Source: Alphaproteobacteria bacterium
GTDB lineage: Bacteria; Pseudomonadota; Alphaproteobacteria; Micropepsales; Micropepsaceae
NCBI GenBank assembly: GCA_021325375.1
Contig: JAJPHG010000018.1
Location: 148,730-212,729, forward strand
Direction of reading: 5' to 3'
DNA length: 64,000 nt
In this document: positions 21,888 through 31,273 of the stretch, in pieces
Position numbering within the stretch: position 1 is the first letter of the stretch
Layout: each line of letters begins with the position of its first letter
Notes under the pieces: model-generated
The model's database searches: none
The model's input: the letters and a program-made list of their open reading frames with translations, nothing else
What the model was told of the DNA's origin: nothing
Translations under genes and position numbers: made by a program

Positions 21888-23818
21888 CCGGCGAGATCGG
21901 CCAGCTCGCGCTCTGCCTCGCGCTCGCGCTCGCCTGCGTGCAGGCGGCTGCGGGTTTGTGGGGCCTGAAGGACGAGCGCGCGGCGGGTGTCGCGTCGGGC
22001 GCGGCGCTCGGCATGTTCGTCTTCGTCGCGCTGTCCTTCGGCGCGCTGGTCGTGGGCTTCGTGACCTCGGACTTTTCCATCGCCGACGTCGCCAACAATT
22101 CGCATACGCTCAAGCCCCTGATCTACAAGATCACCGGCGTGTGGGGGAACCACGAAGGCTCGATGCTTTTGTGGGTGCTGGTGCTGTCGGTCTACGGCGC
22201 GGGCATCGCGTTCCTCAAGCGCGGGGGGCTGCGGCTGACATCGGCGGCGCTCGGCGTGCAGGGATTGCTCGCGGTCGCGTTCATCCTCTTCATCCTGCTC
22301 ACCTCCAATCCCTTCGCGCGGCTCGACCCGATGCCGTTCGAGGGATTGGGATTGAACCCGCTGCTTCAGGACCCCGGCCTCGCCTTCCATCCGCCGACGC
22401 TCTACACGGGCTATGTCGGCTTGTCCGCGACGTTTGCTTACGCCGCCGCGGCCCTGCTCACCGGCGACGTCGACCGCGCCTGGGCGCGCGCGGCCAGGCC
22501 GTTCATGCTCATCGCCTGGATCGCGCTGACGCTCGGCATCGCGGGCGGCTCGTGGTGGGCCTATTACGACCTCGGCTGGGGCGGGTTCTGGTTCTGGGAC
22601 CCGGTCGAGAACGCCTCGCTGATGCCGTGGCTGGTGGCCACCGCACTCCTGCATTCCGCGCTCGCGACCGAGCGCACCGGCGCGTTCCGCACCTGGACCT
22701 TGCTGCTCTCCATCATGGCGTTCTCTCTGAGCCTGATCGGCACGTTCCTGGTGCGCTCGGGCGTCATCACCTCGGTGCACGCGTTCGCGAGCGATCCCAA
22801 GCGCGGCGTCTTTATATTGCTGATCCTGAGCGTGGCGATATTGGGCGCGCTCGCGCTCTTCGCCTGGCGCGCGCCCAAGCTCGAGAGCGGCACCGCGTTC
22901 GAGCCCACGAGCCGCGAGACCACGCTGCTCGTGAACAACATCTTCCTCGTCACCGCGCTCGGCGTCGTCTTCGTCGGCACGATCTATCCCATCATCCTGT
23001 CGGCTTTCGGCACCAGGCTTTCGGTCGGCGCACCTTACTTCCAGCTCTTCTTCGCGCCCATCTTCATCGCGCTGATGATCGTGCTGCCGTTCGGGCCGAG
23101 ACTTGCGTGGCGCAGAGGCGATCTTCTCGCCGCGTTCCGCACCCTGCTTCCCGCGCTCGGCGTTGCAGCGGTCGCAGGCGTCATCGTCCTTGCAGCCGCA
23201 TCGCCCAGGACGCTCGTTGGCGCCGGTGCGTTCGCGGTCGCGGGTTGGGTGATCGGCGCGAGCGCGGTCGATCTCGTGGCTCGCGTGCGCGCGCGGACAT
23301 TCGCGATTGCGGGCTTCGCCGCGGTCCTCGCGCATGCAGGACTCGGCATCACGCTGATGGGCGTCGCGGGCACGAACCTGTGGCGCAGCGAGGCGCTGGA
23401 AGTGCTCGCGCCCGGTGAGACGATGACCGTCGGGCGCTACACGCTGCGCTTCGACGGCGTGAAGGGCGTCGCGGGCCCCAACTACCAGGCCGCGCATGCC
23501 GACATCGATATTTTGAAAGACGGCGCCGTCACCGGACATCTCGCGCCCGAGCGGCGCATGTATCCCGCCGAGGGCCAGGAGACGGTGCAGACCGCGATCC
23601 GCACCACCGGGCTCGAGGATCTCTATGTCGCGCTCGGCGACGACCGCGGCCAAGGGCGCTGGACGTTGCGCGCCTATGTGAACCCGCTGGCGCCGCTCAT
23701 CTGGCTCGGCGCCGGCGTGATGGCGCTGGGCGGGCTCGCGAGCCTGTGGGGCCGCGTGCGCGCGATGTTCTTCGCACAAGACAAAGAGCCGGCCGCGCTC
23801 GCGCCGGAGGCCGTATGA
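21884..23818 (+). CDS. ccmF: CcmF, cytochrome c haem lyase subunit
   Basis: 644 residues with about 13-15 membrane helices. The haem-handling tryptophan-rich motif is clear (GGSWWAYYDLGWGGFWFWDP, then VENASLMPWL), as are VWGNHEGSMLLWVLVLS and FHPPTLYTGYVG near conserved histidines. CcmF takes haem from CcmE and attaches it to apocytochrome c CXXCH motifs at the periplasmic face. The length fits the family. Overlaps of 4 bp with ccmE and with ccmH mark a tight operon. Confidence 0.95.
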   Translation: MTGEIGQLALCLALALACVQAAAGLWGLKDERAAGVASGAALGMFVFVALSFGALVVGFVTSDFSIADVANNSHTLKPLIYKITGVWGNHEGSMLLWVLVLSVYGAGIAFLKRGGLRLTSAALGVQGLLAVAFILFILLTSNPFARLDPMPFEGLGLNPLLQDPGLAFHPPTLYTGYVGLSATFAYAAAALLTGDVDRAWARAARPFMLIAWIALTLGIAGGSWWAYYDLGWGGFWFWDPVENASLMPWLVATALLHSALATERTGAFRTWTLLLSIMAFSLSLIGTFLVRSGVITSVHAFASDPKRGVFILLILSVAILGALALFAWRAPKLESGTAFEPTSRETTLLVNNIFLVTALGVVFVGTIYPIILSAFGTRLSVGAPYFQLFFAPIFIALMIVLPFGPRLAWRRGDLLAAFRTLLPALGVAAVAGVIVLAAASPRTLVGAGAFAVAGWVIGASAVDLVARVRARTFAIAGFAAVLAHAGLGITLMGVAGTNLWRSEALEVLAPGETMTVGRYTLRFDGVKGVAGPNYQAAHADIDILKDGAVTGHLAPERRMYPAEGQETVQTAIRTTGLEDLYVALGDDRGQGRWTLRAYVNPLAPLIWLGAGVMALGGLASLWGRVRAMFFAQDKEPAALAPEAV

Positions 23819-24222
23819 AACGGCTCCTCTTCGCACTGCTCCTGATGTCGAGCACGGCCTTGGGCGCGCGAGCGCCGGAGACGCTGCCGGATCCCGCACA
23901 GGAAGCCCGCGCCCAGGCCTTGCAGAAGGAGTTCCGCTGTCTGGTCTGCCAGGGCGAATCCATCGACGAATCGGGGGCGCCGCTCGCCGCCGACCTGCGC
24001 CGTCTGATCCGCGAGCACATCGCCAGGGGTGAGAGCGACGCCGAGATCACGCATTACCTCGTCGCCCGCTATGGCGACTTCATCCTGATGAATCCCCCTG
24101 TCCAGTCAAACACTTACGCGCTCTGGGCCGCGCCGTTCGTGGTCCTTTTGCTGGCGGCCGGCACAGGCGGCTGGATCGTCCTGCGCGCCCGGACCCGCGC
24201 CCGGGAAACATCGGCACAATAA
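23815..24222 (+). CDS. ccmH: CcmH/CycL, cytochrome c maturation thiol protein
   Basis: 135 residues. A signal peptide (KRLLFALLLMSSTALGA), the redox motif FRCLVCQGESI (Cys42, Cys45), a three-helix bundle, and a C-terminal membrane helix (WAAPFVVLLLAAGTGGWIVL). It reduces or presents apocytochrome cysteines for haem ligation. The start overlaps ccmF (ATGA). Genes for CcmI, CcmG and CcmABC are not in the window. Confidence 0.93.
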   Translation: MKRLLFALLLMSSTALGARAPETLPDPAQEARAQALQKEFRCLVCQGESIDESGAPLAADLRRLIREHIARGESDAEITHYLVARYGDFILMNPPVQSNTYALWAAPFVVLLLAAGTGGWIVLRARTRARETSAQ

Positions 24223-24232
24223 TTACGCATTT

Positions 24233-24260
24233 GTAACCACCAAGAGAAGGTTGCGTAACC
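24233..24260 (+). promoter_or_regulatory. GTAACC direct repeat in the degP leader
   Basis: GTAACC occurs at 24233-24238 and 24255-24260, exactly 22 bp apart (two helical turns), about 75-100 bp before the degP start. Such phasing suits a dimeric regulator. It is short, so it may be chance. Confidence 0.25.
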
Positions 24261-24334
24261 TGAGCGGCCTATGTGAGAGGCCGTGCCGGGTGAGGCTGGG
24301 CGGCTGGCCTGCCCCGGAAATCCAGGAGATATAG

Positions 24335-25897
24335 ATGTTGGGTGAGAAGTGGGTTGCTTACGCCAAGCAGCACGCAAAGATTACGGCGCTTGGTTCGGCG
24401 GCGGTCATCGTCGTCGTTGGTCTCGGTGCGTTCAGCCTTCTGCCGCGCGTTGAGAGTTCTTCGAACAGCGGGCCCGAGCCCGTGCGCATGGTCTCGGCCG
24501 TGCCTTCGGAGAACCACACGCCGCCGCGCATGCTCGAGAGCGGCGCGCCGTTCAGCTTCGCCGATCTTGTCGAGCGCGTGAGCCCGGCGGTCGTCACCAT
24601 CACTGCCATCGAGCAGGAGACCGCCGCCGACCAGCAGGCGCAGCTCGACGACCTGCCCGCGCCGTTCAAGGATCTCTTCAACCAGTTCAACCAGGGCCGC
24701 CAGCTTCAGCCGCGCAAGGCGGTGTCGATGGGCTCCGGCTTCATCATCGACAAGTCCGGCATCGTGGTGACCAACAACCACGTCATCGACGGCGCCAAGA
24801 AGATCACCGTCAAGATGCCCGACGGGCGCAGCCTCGACGCGCATCTCATCGGCACCGACGCCGCGACCGACGTCGCCGTCTTGAAGATCAAGAGCGACAA
24901 GCCGCTTCCCACCGTCGATTTCGGCGACGACCGCCAGCTTCGCGTCGGCGACTGGGTGGTCGCGGTCGGCAATCCCTTCGGCCTTTCCAATTCCGTGACG
25001 GCGGGCATCGTGTCGTCCATCGGCCGCGACGTCGGCAGCGGTCCGTATACGGACTTCATCCAGATCGACGCGCCGATCAACCGCGGCAATTCCGGCGGCC
25101 CCACCTTCGACCTGCGCGGCCAGGTCATCGGCATGAACTCGATGATCTTCTCGCCGTCCGGCGGCAGCGTCGGCATCGGCTTCGCCATCCCGGCGTCGAC
25201 CGTGCGCGAGGTCGTCGCCCAGCTCGAGGCGCACGGCCATGTCGCGCGCGGCTGGCTCGGCGTCGAGATCCAGGCGATCACGCCCGAGATGGCCGCGTCG
25301 CTCGGCATGAGCGAGCCCAAGGGCGCCATCGTCGCCAGTGTCGTCCCCGACGGCCCGGCCGCGAAAGCGGGCCTGCGCCAGGGCGACGTGATCCTGTCGG
25401 TCAACGGCAAGCAGATCGAGGACAACCGCGATCTGTCGCGCCGCGTGGCCGCGCTCGCCGCCGGCACGACCGCTTCCTTCAGCGTCAGCCGCGACGGCAA
25501 GGTGCAGACGATCTCGGCCCATATCGCCCCGCGCAAGGAAGAGAAGCTCGCCGCCAACGACAAGGGCGAGGCGGTGCCGGGCGCCGTCGGCGCAACCGGC
25601 GAGGCGATGGGCCTGGGGCTGGCCGCGGTCACGCCCGAGACCCGGCGCGTCTTCAACCTCGACGATTCGACGCAAGGCGTCCTCATCACCAAGGTCGATC
25701 CCGACAGCGACGCGGCCGACAAGGGCCTGCAGCCGGGCGACGTGGTGATGTCGGTCAGCAACAGGAATGTGCGCACGCCGCAGGACGTGCAGAAGGGCGT
25801 CTCCGAGGCGCAGACCATGGGCCGCAAATCCGTGCTGCTGCTCGTGGCGACGTCGGGCGGTTCGCGTTACGTGGCAGTGGATATCGGCAAGACCTGA
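24335..25897 (+). CDS. degP: DegP/HtrA-type periplasmic serine protease
   Basis: 520 residues with a good ribosome-binding site (CCAGGAG). A hydrophobic N-terminal segment (ITALGSAAVIVVVGLGAFSL) serves as signal or anchor. The trypsin-like domain has His149 (TNNHVID), Asp179 (TDVAVLKI) and Ser253 (NRGNSGGP). Two PDZ domains follow (about 290-385, GAIVASVVPDGPAAKAGLRQ; and 405-515, GVLITKVDPDSDAADKGLQP). It degrades or refolds misfolded envelope proteins. The position between ccmH and a two-component system equals the degP position in Rhizobiales. Confidence 0.95.
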   Translation: MLGEKWVAYAKQHAKITALGSAAVIVVVGLGAFSLLPRVESSSNSGPEPVRMVSAVPSENHTPPRMLESGAPFSFADLVERVSPAVVTITAIEQETAADQQAQLDDLPAPFKDLFNQFNQGRQLQPRKAVSMGSGFIIDKSGIVVTNNHVIDGAKKITVKMPDGRSLDAHLIGTDAATDVAVLKIKSDKPLPTVDFGDDRQLRVGDWVVAVGNPFGLSNSVTAGIVSSIGRDVGSGPYTDFIQIDAPINRGNSGGPTFDLRGQVIGMNSMIFSPSGGSVGIGFAIPASTVREVVAQLEAHGHVARGWLGVEIQAITPEMAASLGMSEPKGAIVASVVPDGPAAKAGLRQGDVILSVNGKQIEDNRDLSRRVAALAAGTTASFSVSRDGKVQTISAHIAPRKEEKLAANDKGEAVPGAVGATGEAMGLGLAAVTPETRRVFNLDDSTQGVLITKVDPDSDAADKGLQPGDVVMSVSNRNVRTPQDVQKGVSEAQTMGRKSVLLLVATSGGSRYVAVDIGKT

Positions 25898-26026
25898 GTT
25901 TTCTGCGTACCGGGCGGCGCGGGGCGGGAACGCTTCGCGGCGTCCGGCCCCCGCGCCGGTGGTGGCCCCTTCCCCCCCGTTGCCGCCGGCGCGGACCCGA
26001 CAACGGCTTCGATGGAGAGAGCCACC

Positions 26027-26704
26027 ATGCGTATTCTTGTCATCGAAGACGATCTCGAGGCGCAACGCTATCTGGTCAACGGGCTGAAGGAGGCCGGCCA
26101 CGTCGTCGACGACGCGGCCGACGGCGAGACGGGGCTGACGCTCGCGCTCTCGCGGCCCTATGACGTCGCCATCGTCGACCGCATGCTGCCCAAGATGGAC
26201 GGGCTCGACGTCGTAGCCGAGATGCGCGAGCACTCGAACACGACGCCGGTTTTGTTCCTCTCCGCGCTCAGCGAGGTCGACGACCGCGTGAAAGGCCTCA
26301 AAGCCGGCGGCGACGACTACCTGACCAAGCCCTACGCCTTCGTCGAGCTTCTCGCGCGCATCGATGCCTTGATGCGGCGGCGCTCGCCGTCCTCGGTCAA
26401 GACGCGGCTTCAGGTCGGTGATCTCGAGCTCGACCTGCTCACCCGCGCCGCCAAGCGCAACGGCACCGCGATCGACCTGCAGCCGCGCGAGTTTCGGCTG
26501 CTCGAATACCTCATGCGCCATGCCGGCCAGGTGGTTACCCGCACCATGCTGCTCGAAAGCGTGTGGGAATATCACTTCGATCCGCAGACCAACGTGATCG
26601 ACGTGCACATCTCGCGCCTGCGCGCGAAGATCGACAAGGGGTTCGAGCTGCCGCTGCTGCATACGGTGCGCGGCGCCGGCTACATGATCCGTGCGCACGC
26701 TTAG
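26027..26704 (+). CDS. feuP: OmpR-family response regulator, FeuP-like
   Basis: 225 residues from ATG 26027. The receiver has Asp51 (IVDRMLPKMDG) and Lys101 (DDYLTKPY). The winged-helix output domain has LQPREFRLLEYLMRHAGQVV, TNVIDVHISRLRAKI and TVRGAGYMIRAHA. The place after degP and before a kinase and glnE supports orthology to FeuP, which in rhizobia controls envelope-related genes including cyclic glucan export. The symbol rests on synteny and family. The kinase gene overlaps its 3' end by 14 bp. Confidence 0.82.
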   Translation: MRILVIEDDLEAQRYLVNGLKEAGHVVDDAADGETGLTLALSRPYDVAIVDRMLPKMDGLDVVAEMREHSNTTPVLFLSALSEVDDRVKGLKAGGDDYLTKPYAFVELLARIDALMRRRSPSSVKTRLQVGDLELDLLTRAAKRNGTAIDLQPREFRLLEYLMRHAGQVVTRTMLLESVWEYHFDPQTNVIDVHISRLRAKIDKGFELPLLHTVRGAGYMIRAHA

Positions 26705-28112
26705 CATCCTTCGAACGCAGGCGTTCAGGATCGTTTTCGTCTATGTCGCGGTGTTCGCGCTGTCGGTGACGGCGCTGCTCGCGTTCACCTATTGGAACAC
26801 CGAGCGCGCGCTCGACGCGCAGACCGACCAGATCATCGGCGCGGAGATCGCGGGCCTCTCCGAACAGTACCAGCGGCTCGGGCTTCGCGGCCTGGCCGAC
26901 GTGGTGATGAGCCGCTCGGCCAATGGCGGGCCGGGGCTTTATCTGCTGCTCGACCGCGCTAAGCAGCCGATCGCGGGCAATCTCGACGGCATGCCGCAGA
27001 ACATCAACCGCCAGGCCGGCGAGATCGAGTTCGACTACGAGCGCCGCGTCGAGGGCAACCTGCAGCGCCGCCGCGCGCGCGGGCGGCTGTTCCAGCTCAT
27101 GGGCGGCTTCGAGCTGCTCGTCGCCCAGGACGTGCATGAGCGCTATCTGACCGAGAAGCTGTTCTCGACGACGCTTCCCTGGACGGTCGGGCTGATGCTG
27201 CTGCTCGGCCTCGTCGGCGGCGGGCTGATGAGCTTCAACATGCTGCGCCGCCTGGACGGGATCAACCGCACCGCGGGCCAGATCATAGCCGGCGACTTCT
27301 CCCGCCGCGTGACGGTGACGGGCGCGCAGGACGAGTTCGACACGCTCGCCGGCAGCCTGAACCGCATGCTGGACCGCATCGAGCGGCTGATGGGCGGCGT
27401 GCGCGAGGTCACCGATTCGGTGGCGCACGACCTGCGCACGCCCTTGACGCGGCTTCGCAACCGCCTCGAGGACACGCTGCGCCATCTCCCCGCCGACAGC
27501 GCGCAGGTGGGCGAGATCGAGGCCGCCATGCGCGAGACCGACCAGATCATCACCACCTTCAACGCGCTGCTCCTGATCGCCGAGGCCGATGCGGGCGTGA
27601 TGCGCGGGGCGATGACGCGCGTCGATCTCGCCCCCATCGCGGGCGACGTGGCGGAGTTCTACGCGCCGCTCGCCGAGGAGAACGGGGTGACGCTGGCGAT
27701 GACGCCCGCAGGCGCGACCTGGATCGAGGGCAACCACAGCCTCATCGCCCAGGCGCTCGCCAACCTCATCGACAACGCGATCAAATACACGCCCAAGGGC
27801 GGCCATATCGCCGTCTCGGCGACGATGACGCCGCAAGGCGCCGAGCTCACCGTCTCCGACACGGGCCCCGGCATCCCGCCCGAGCAGCGCGCGCATGTGA
27901 TCGAACGCTTCGTGCGCCTGGAATCGAGCCGCAACTCGCCGGGCACGGGGCTGGGTCTGTCGCTCGTCGCCGCCGTCGCGCGCCTGCACGGCGCCTGGCT
28001 GACGCTCGACGACAACCGCCCCGGCCTGCGCGCGACGATGCATTTCCCCCGCCGCGCCCCCGCCACGCGCCCCGTGACCGCGCCGCCGCCGAGGCAGAGG
28101 ACGGCGGCGTAG
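26691..28112 (+). CDS. feuQ: sensor histidine kinase, FeuQ-like
   Basis: 473 residues from a GTG at 26691. Membrane helix 1 is FRIVFVYVAVFALSVTALLA and helix 2 is LPWTVGLMLLLGLVGGGLMS; the sensor between them is about 120 residues. The HAMP domain includes GDFSRRVTVTGAQDEFDTLA, then come H-box SVAHDLRTPLTRLRNRLED, N-box NLIDNAIKYTPKG, and G-boxes SDTGPGIPPEQ and GTGLGLSLVA. It is the partner of the preceding regulator. Confidence 0.82.
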   Translation: MRTLSILRTQAFRIVFVYVAVFALSVTALLAFTYWNTERALDAQTDQIIGAEIAGLSEQYQRLGLRGLADVVMSRSANGGPGLYLLLDRAKQPIAGNLDGMPQNINRQAGEIEFDYERRVEGNLQRRRARGRLFQLMGGFELLVAQDVHERYLTEKLFSTTLPWTVGLMLLLGLVGGGLMSFNMLRRLDGINRTAGQIIAGDFSRRVTVTGAQDEFDTLAGSLNRMLDRIERLMGGVREVTDSVAHDLRTPLTRLRNRLEDTLRHLPADSAQVGEIEAAMRETDQIITTFNALLLIAEADAGVMRGAMTRVDLAPIAGDVAEFYAPLAEENGVTLAMTPAGATWIEGNHSLIAQALANLIDNAIKYTPKGGHIAVSATMTPQGAELTVSDTGPGIPPEQRAHVIERFVRLESSRNSPGTGLGLSLVAAVARLHGAWLTLDDNRPGLRATMHFPRRAPATRPVTAPPPRQRTAA

Positions 28113-28131
28113 TTGCAACCTCAACCCCAAC

Positions 28132-28233
28132 TGTCATCCCGGCCGAGCGCAGCGAGTGCCGGGACCCAGCGTGCCGTTTGCGCCCTGGGTCCCGGCCCTG
28201 CGCGATGCTTCGCATCGCTTGGCCGGGATGACA
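28132..28233. repeat. palindromic intergenic repeat of the TGTCATCCCGGCC type
   Basis: TGTCATCCCGGCC at the left pairs with GGCCGGGATGACA at the right. Inside, GCCGGGACCCAG pairs with CTGGGTCCCGGC. The pattern is a nested cruciform common between genes in alphaproteobacteria, here downstream of feuQ. Confidence 0.7.
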
Positions 28234-28332
28234 ATAAGTGGGTGGAGAGAACATCCGTATCTTGAATCGCTTCCGTTTCCGCACCACCTTGTGGCAGCGG
28301 TGCATGCGAGTTCGTACGGCACATACGCGCAT

Positions 28333-28365
28333 CCCAATTGAACCTCATGGATCGATTCAATTGGG
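28333..28365. repeat. inverted repeat upstream of glnE
   Basis: CCCAATTGAA (28333-28342) and TTCAATTGGG (28356-28365), perfect 10-bp arms with a 13-bp centre, 125 bp before glnE. It may be an operator. Confidence 0.45.
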
Positions 28366-28489
28366 CGTGCGTATCGCACAAAGCGGCTTTCGCAGGCGCA
28401 ATGAAGGAAGGCGATTTCACCACGGCTTCAAGAGGTTGAAAGAGACATGGGGGAATTGAATTCAAATTTTTAAAATATCACTCTGCGTC

Positions 28490-31273
28490 ATGACCGCCCC
28501 ATCGATTCCCGCACCTTACGATCCGGCGCGCGCCGCGCGCACGCTGGAGGCGCTCGCTGCCGAGGGCGTGACGCTGGAGCCTGCGTTCAAGGCGCTGGTC
28601 GAATCGGCGAGCGGCAACTCGCCCTTCCTCGCGCGTCTCATCCTGCGCGAGCGCGCGATGCTGGGAATGCCGCCGGACGAAGCGGTCGAGGCGGCGCGCG
28701 CGCTGGCATTGTCCGCTGCGGACGCCGAGGACGAGAGCGAGGCGATGGCACGCCTGCGCCGCGCCAAGCGCCAGGCCGCGCTCGCCATCGCGCTCGCCGA
28801 CATCGCGGGCGACTGGGGCCTGGAGCGCGTGACGCGCGAGCTGACCCTGTTCGCCGATGCGGGCGTGAAAGGCGCGCTGCGCTTCCTCTTGGCGAAGGCC
28901 GCGGGCGAGGGTGACGGCGCGGCACTGGAGGCCGAGACCGGCCTCGTCGTGCTCGCGATGGGCAAGTACGGCGCCTTCGAGCTCAACTATTCGAGCGACA
29001 TCGACCTCGTCGTTTTCTACGACGCGCAGCGCTTTCCGTTCCGCAAGCGCGACGACGCGCGCGGCGCCGCCGTCGATATCGTCAAGGGGCTCGTCAAGCT
29101 GCTGAGCGAGACGACGGTCGACGGTTATGTGTTCCGCACCGATCTGCGCCTGCGCCCCGACGCGGGCGCCACGCAGGTCGCGATCTCGACCGACGCGGCC
29201 GAGGCCTATTACGAAGCGATGGGCCAGAACTGGGAGCGCGCCGCGATGATCAAGGCGCGCGCCTGCGCCGGCGATCCCGACACCGGCGCACGCTTCCTCA
29301 AGGCGATCGAGCCGTTCGTGTGGCGGCGCAATCTCGACTTCGCCGCGATCGAGGATATTCACTCGATCAAGCGCCAGATCCACGCCCATGAAGGCCACGC
29401 CCGCATCGCCATCGCGGGCCACAACATCAAGCTCGGCCGCGGCGGCATCCGCGAGATCGAGTTCTTCGCCCAGACACAGCAGCTCATCCTGGGCGGACGC
29501 AATCCGGCGCTTCGCAAATCCGCGACGATGGAGGCGCTCGACGCGTTGCGCGACCGCGGACTGGTGAGCGAAGCGGCGACGGCGGAGCTGAAAGATGCCT
29601 ATCGATATCTGCGCAAGCTCGAGCATCGCCTGCAGATGATCGAGGACCAGCAGACGCACACGCTGCCGAAATCGTCCGACGAGCTCGCGCACGTCGCCTG
29701 CTTCATGGGCTACGCGGATTTCGAGAGCTTCGCCGCCGCGCTGACGCATCAGCTGGAGACGGTGCAGGACCACTATGTGCGCCTGTTCGAGCGCGAGGCA
29801 CCGCTCGCGGGCGCGGGCGGCAATCTCGTCTTCACCGGCGTCGAGGACGACCCCGAGACGCTCTCGACCTTGCGCCGGATGGGCTTTCGCGACGCCCATC
29901 ACGTGGCGAACGCGATCCGCGGCTGGCATCACGGCCGCATCCGCGCCACGCGCAGCGCCCGCGCGCGCGAGCTGCTTACCAAGCTCGTACCGGGACTGCT
30001 CGCGGCGCTCGCCGCCAGCGCCGATCCCGGCGCCGCGTTCATGCAGTTCGACCGTTTCGTCTCCAACCTGCCGGCCGGCGTGCAGCTGTTCTCGCTGTTC
30101 CTGGCGCGGCCGGAGCTGCTCAAGCTCGTCGCCGGCATCGCCGGATCGGCGCCCAGGCTGGCAGCCCATCTGGCGCAGACACCCGCGACGCTGGACGCTC
30201 TGCTCGACGCGGATTTCCTCGACCGGCTGCCGTCGCGCGACGCGCTGGCCGCAACGCTGGGCGAGCAATTGACGCGCGCAGCCGGCACCGAGGCCAAGCT
30301 CGACGCCGCGCGGCGCTTCGCCAAGGAGCAGATATTCCGCGTCGGCGTGCAGATCATCGAAGGCCGCGCCAGCGCCGATGCCGCCGGGCCCGCTTTCGCC
30401 AACGTCGCCGAATGCGTCGTGACCGGTCTGCTCGACGCGGTGGAGCGCGAGATGACATCGCGCGCCGACGGGGGGCGCTTCGCGGTGATCGCGATGGGAA
30501 AGCTCGGCGGGCGCGAGATGACGGCGGAGTCCGATCTCGACCTCATCTTCGTCTACGACGCGCCGGATCTTTCGGCCGCTGTGCTGCACTATGCGCGCCT
30601 GGCGCAGCGGCTGATCTCGGCGCTCACCGTGCTGACCGGCGCCGGTGGGCTCTACGAGGTCGACATGCGTCTCAGGCCCACCGGCAACAAGGGCCCGGTC
30701 GCGGTGAGCCTGGAATCCTTCCGCCGCTATCACGAGAGCGAGGCGTGGACCTGGGAGCGCCTCGCGCTCACCCGCGCCCGCGCGGTGGCCGGGGATGCGG
30801 GCCTTTGCCGTGAAGTCGAGGACGCGATCCGCGCGGCGTTGACCGCGAAATCCTCCGACGCGAAGCTCACCGCCGATGCGCGCGAGATGCGCGAGAAGCT
30901 CGCCGCCCAATTCCCGGGCAAGAACCGCTGGGATCTGAAATTCGCAGCCGGCGGCCTCGTCGACATCGAGTTCGTCGCGCAGACCCTCGAGCTGCGCCGT
31001 GGCGTCTTCGACACCAACACCATCGCGGCGCTCGAGAAGCTGGGCGGCCTCGACGCGGTGATCGAGGCCGCCTCGTTCCAGCATGCGCTGATGCAGGTGT
31101 TGCGCATCGCCGTCGACGGCACGCTGGAGCCGGCGCATGCGACGCCGGGATTGAAGGCGCTGCTGGCACGGACGGGAGGGGCGAAGGATTTCGCCGAGCT
31201 GGAGGCGCGGCTCGCCGCGCATCAAGCGCAAGCGCGCGCGGCGTTTGACGAGGTGATGCGGTTAGACCGGTAG
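28490..31273 (+). CDS. glnE: GlnE, bifunctional glutamine synthetase adenylyltransferase/deadenylase
   Basis: 927 residues with two nucleotidyltransferase domains joined by a helical linker. The N-terminal (de-adenylylating) domain has MGKYGAFELNYSSDIDLVVF (about 156-175) and the C-terminal (adenylylating) one has MGKLGGREMTAESDLDLIFV (about 669-688). Each is followed by a helical GlnD-PII-binding-like region. It adjusts glutamine synthetase activity to nitrogen status. The length fits the family. The end overlaps the convergent potA gene by 12 bp. Confidence 0.95.
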   Translation: MTAPSIPAPYDPARAARTLEALAAEGVTLEPAFKALVESASGNSPFLARLILRERAMLGMPPDEAVEAARALALSAADAEDESEAMARLRRAKRQAALAIALADIAGDWGLERVTRELTLFADAGVKGALRFLLAKAAGEGDGAALEAETGLVVLAMGKYGAFELNYSSDIDLVVFYDAQRFPFRKRDDARGAAVDIVKGLVKLLSETTVDGYVFRTDLRLRPDAGATQVAISTDAAEAYYEAMGQNWERAAMIKARACAGDPDTGARFLKAIEPFVWRRNLDFAAIEDIHSIKRQIHAHEGHARIAIAGHNIKLGRGGIREIEFFAQTQQLILGGRNPALRKSATMEALDALRDRGLVSEAATAELKDAYRYLRKLEHRLQMIEDQQTHTLPKSSDELAHVACFMGYADFESFAAALTHQLETVQDHYVRLFEREAPLAGAGGNLVFTGVEDDPETLSTLRRMGFRDAHHVANAIRGWHHGRIRATRSARARELLTKLVPGLLAALAASADPGAAFMQFDRFVSNLPAGVQLFSLFLARPELLKLVAGIAGSAPRLAAHLAQTPATLDALLDADFLDRLPSRDALAATLGEQLTRAAGTEAKLDAARRFAKEQIFRVGVQIIEGRASADAAGPAFANVAECVVTGLLDAVEREMTSRADGGRFAVIAMGKLGGREMTAESDLDLIFVYDAPDLSAAVLHYARLAQRLISALTVLTGAGGLYEVDMRLRPTGNKGPVAVSLESFRRYHESEAWTWERLALTRARAVAGDAGLCREVEDAIRAALTAKSSDAKLTADAREMREKLAAQFPGKNRWDLKFAAGGLVDIEFVAQTLELRRGVFDTNTIAALEKLGGLDAVIEAASFQHALMQVLRIAVDGTLEPAHATPGLKALLARTGGAKDFAELEARLAAHQAQARAAFDEVMRLDR

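Larger units (their letters stand above)
28113..28489. other. repeat-rich intergenic region upstream of glnE
   Basis: 377 bp without a gene. It holds the palindromic repeat at 28132-28233, then an AT-richer stretch with the inverted repeat at 28333-28365 and the run AAATTTTTAAAATATC just before glnE, which could contain the glnE promoter. No ribosome-binding site is obvious for glnE. Confidence 0.5.

Noticed and set aside
24269..26707. Very long open frame on the minus strand opposite degP and the feuP-like gene; similar long frames opposite ccmF (21824-23899), glnE (28478-31231) and the TPR-acyltransferase/radical-SAM pair (9221-12286).
   Set aside because: GC-rich codons leave few stops on the other strand. 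These frames are rich in Arg, Ala, His and Gly without any domain pattern, while the opposite strand encodes clear families.
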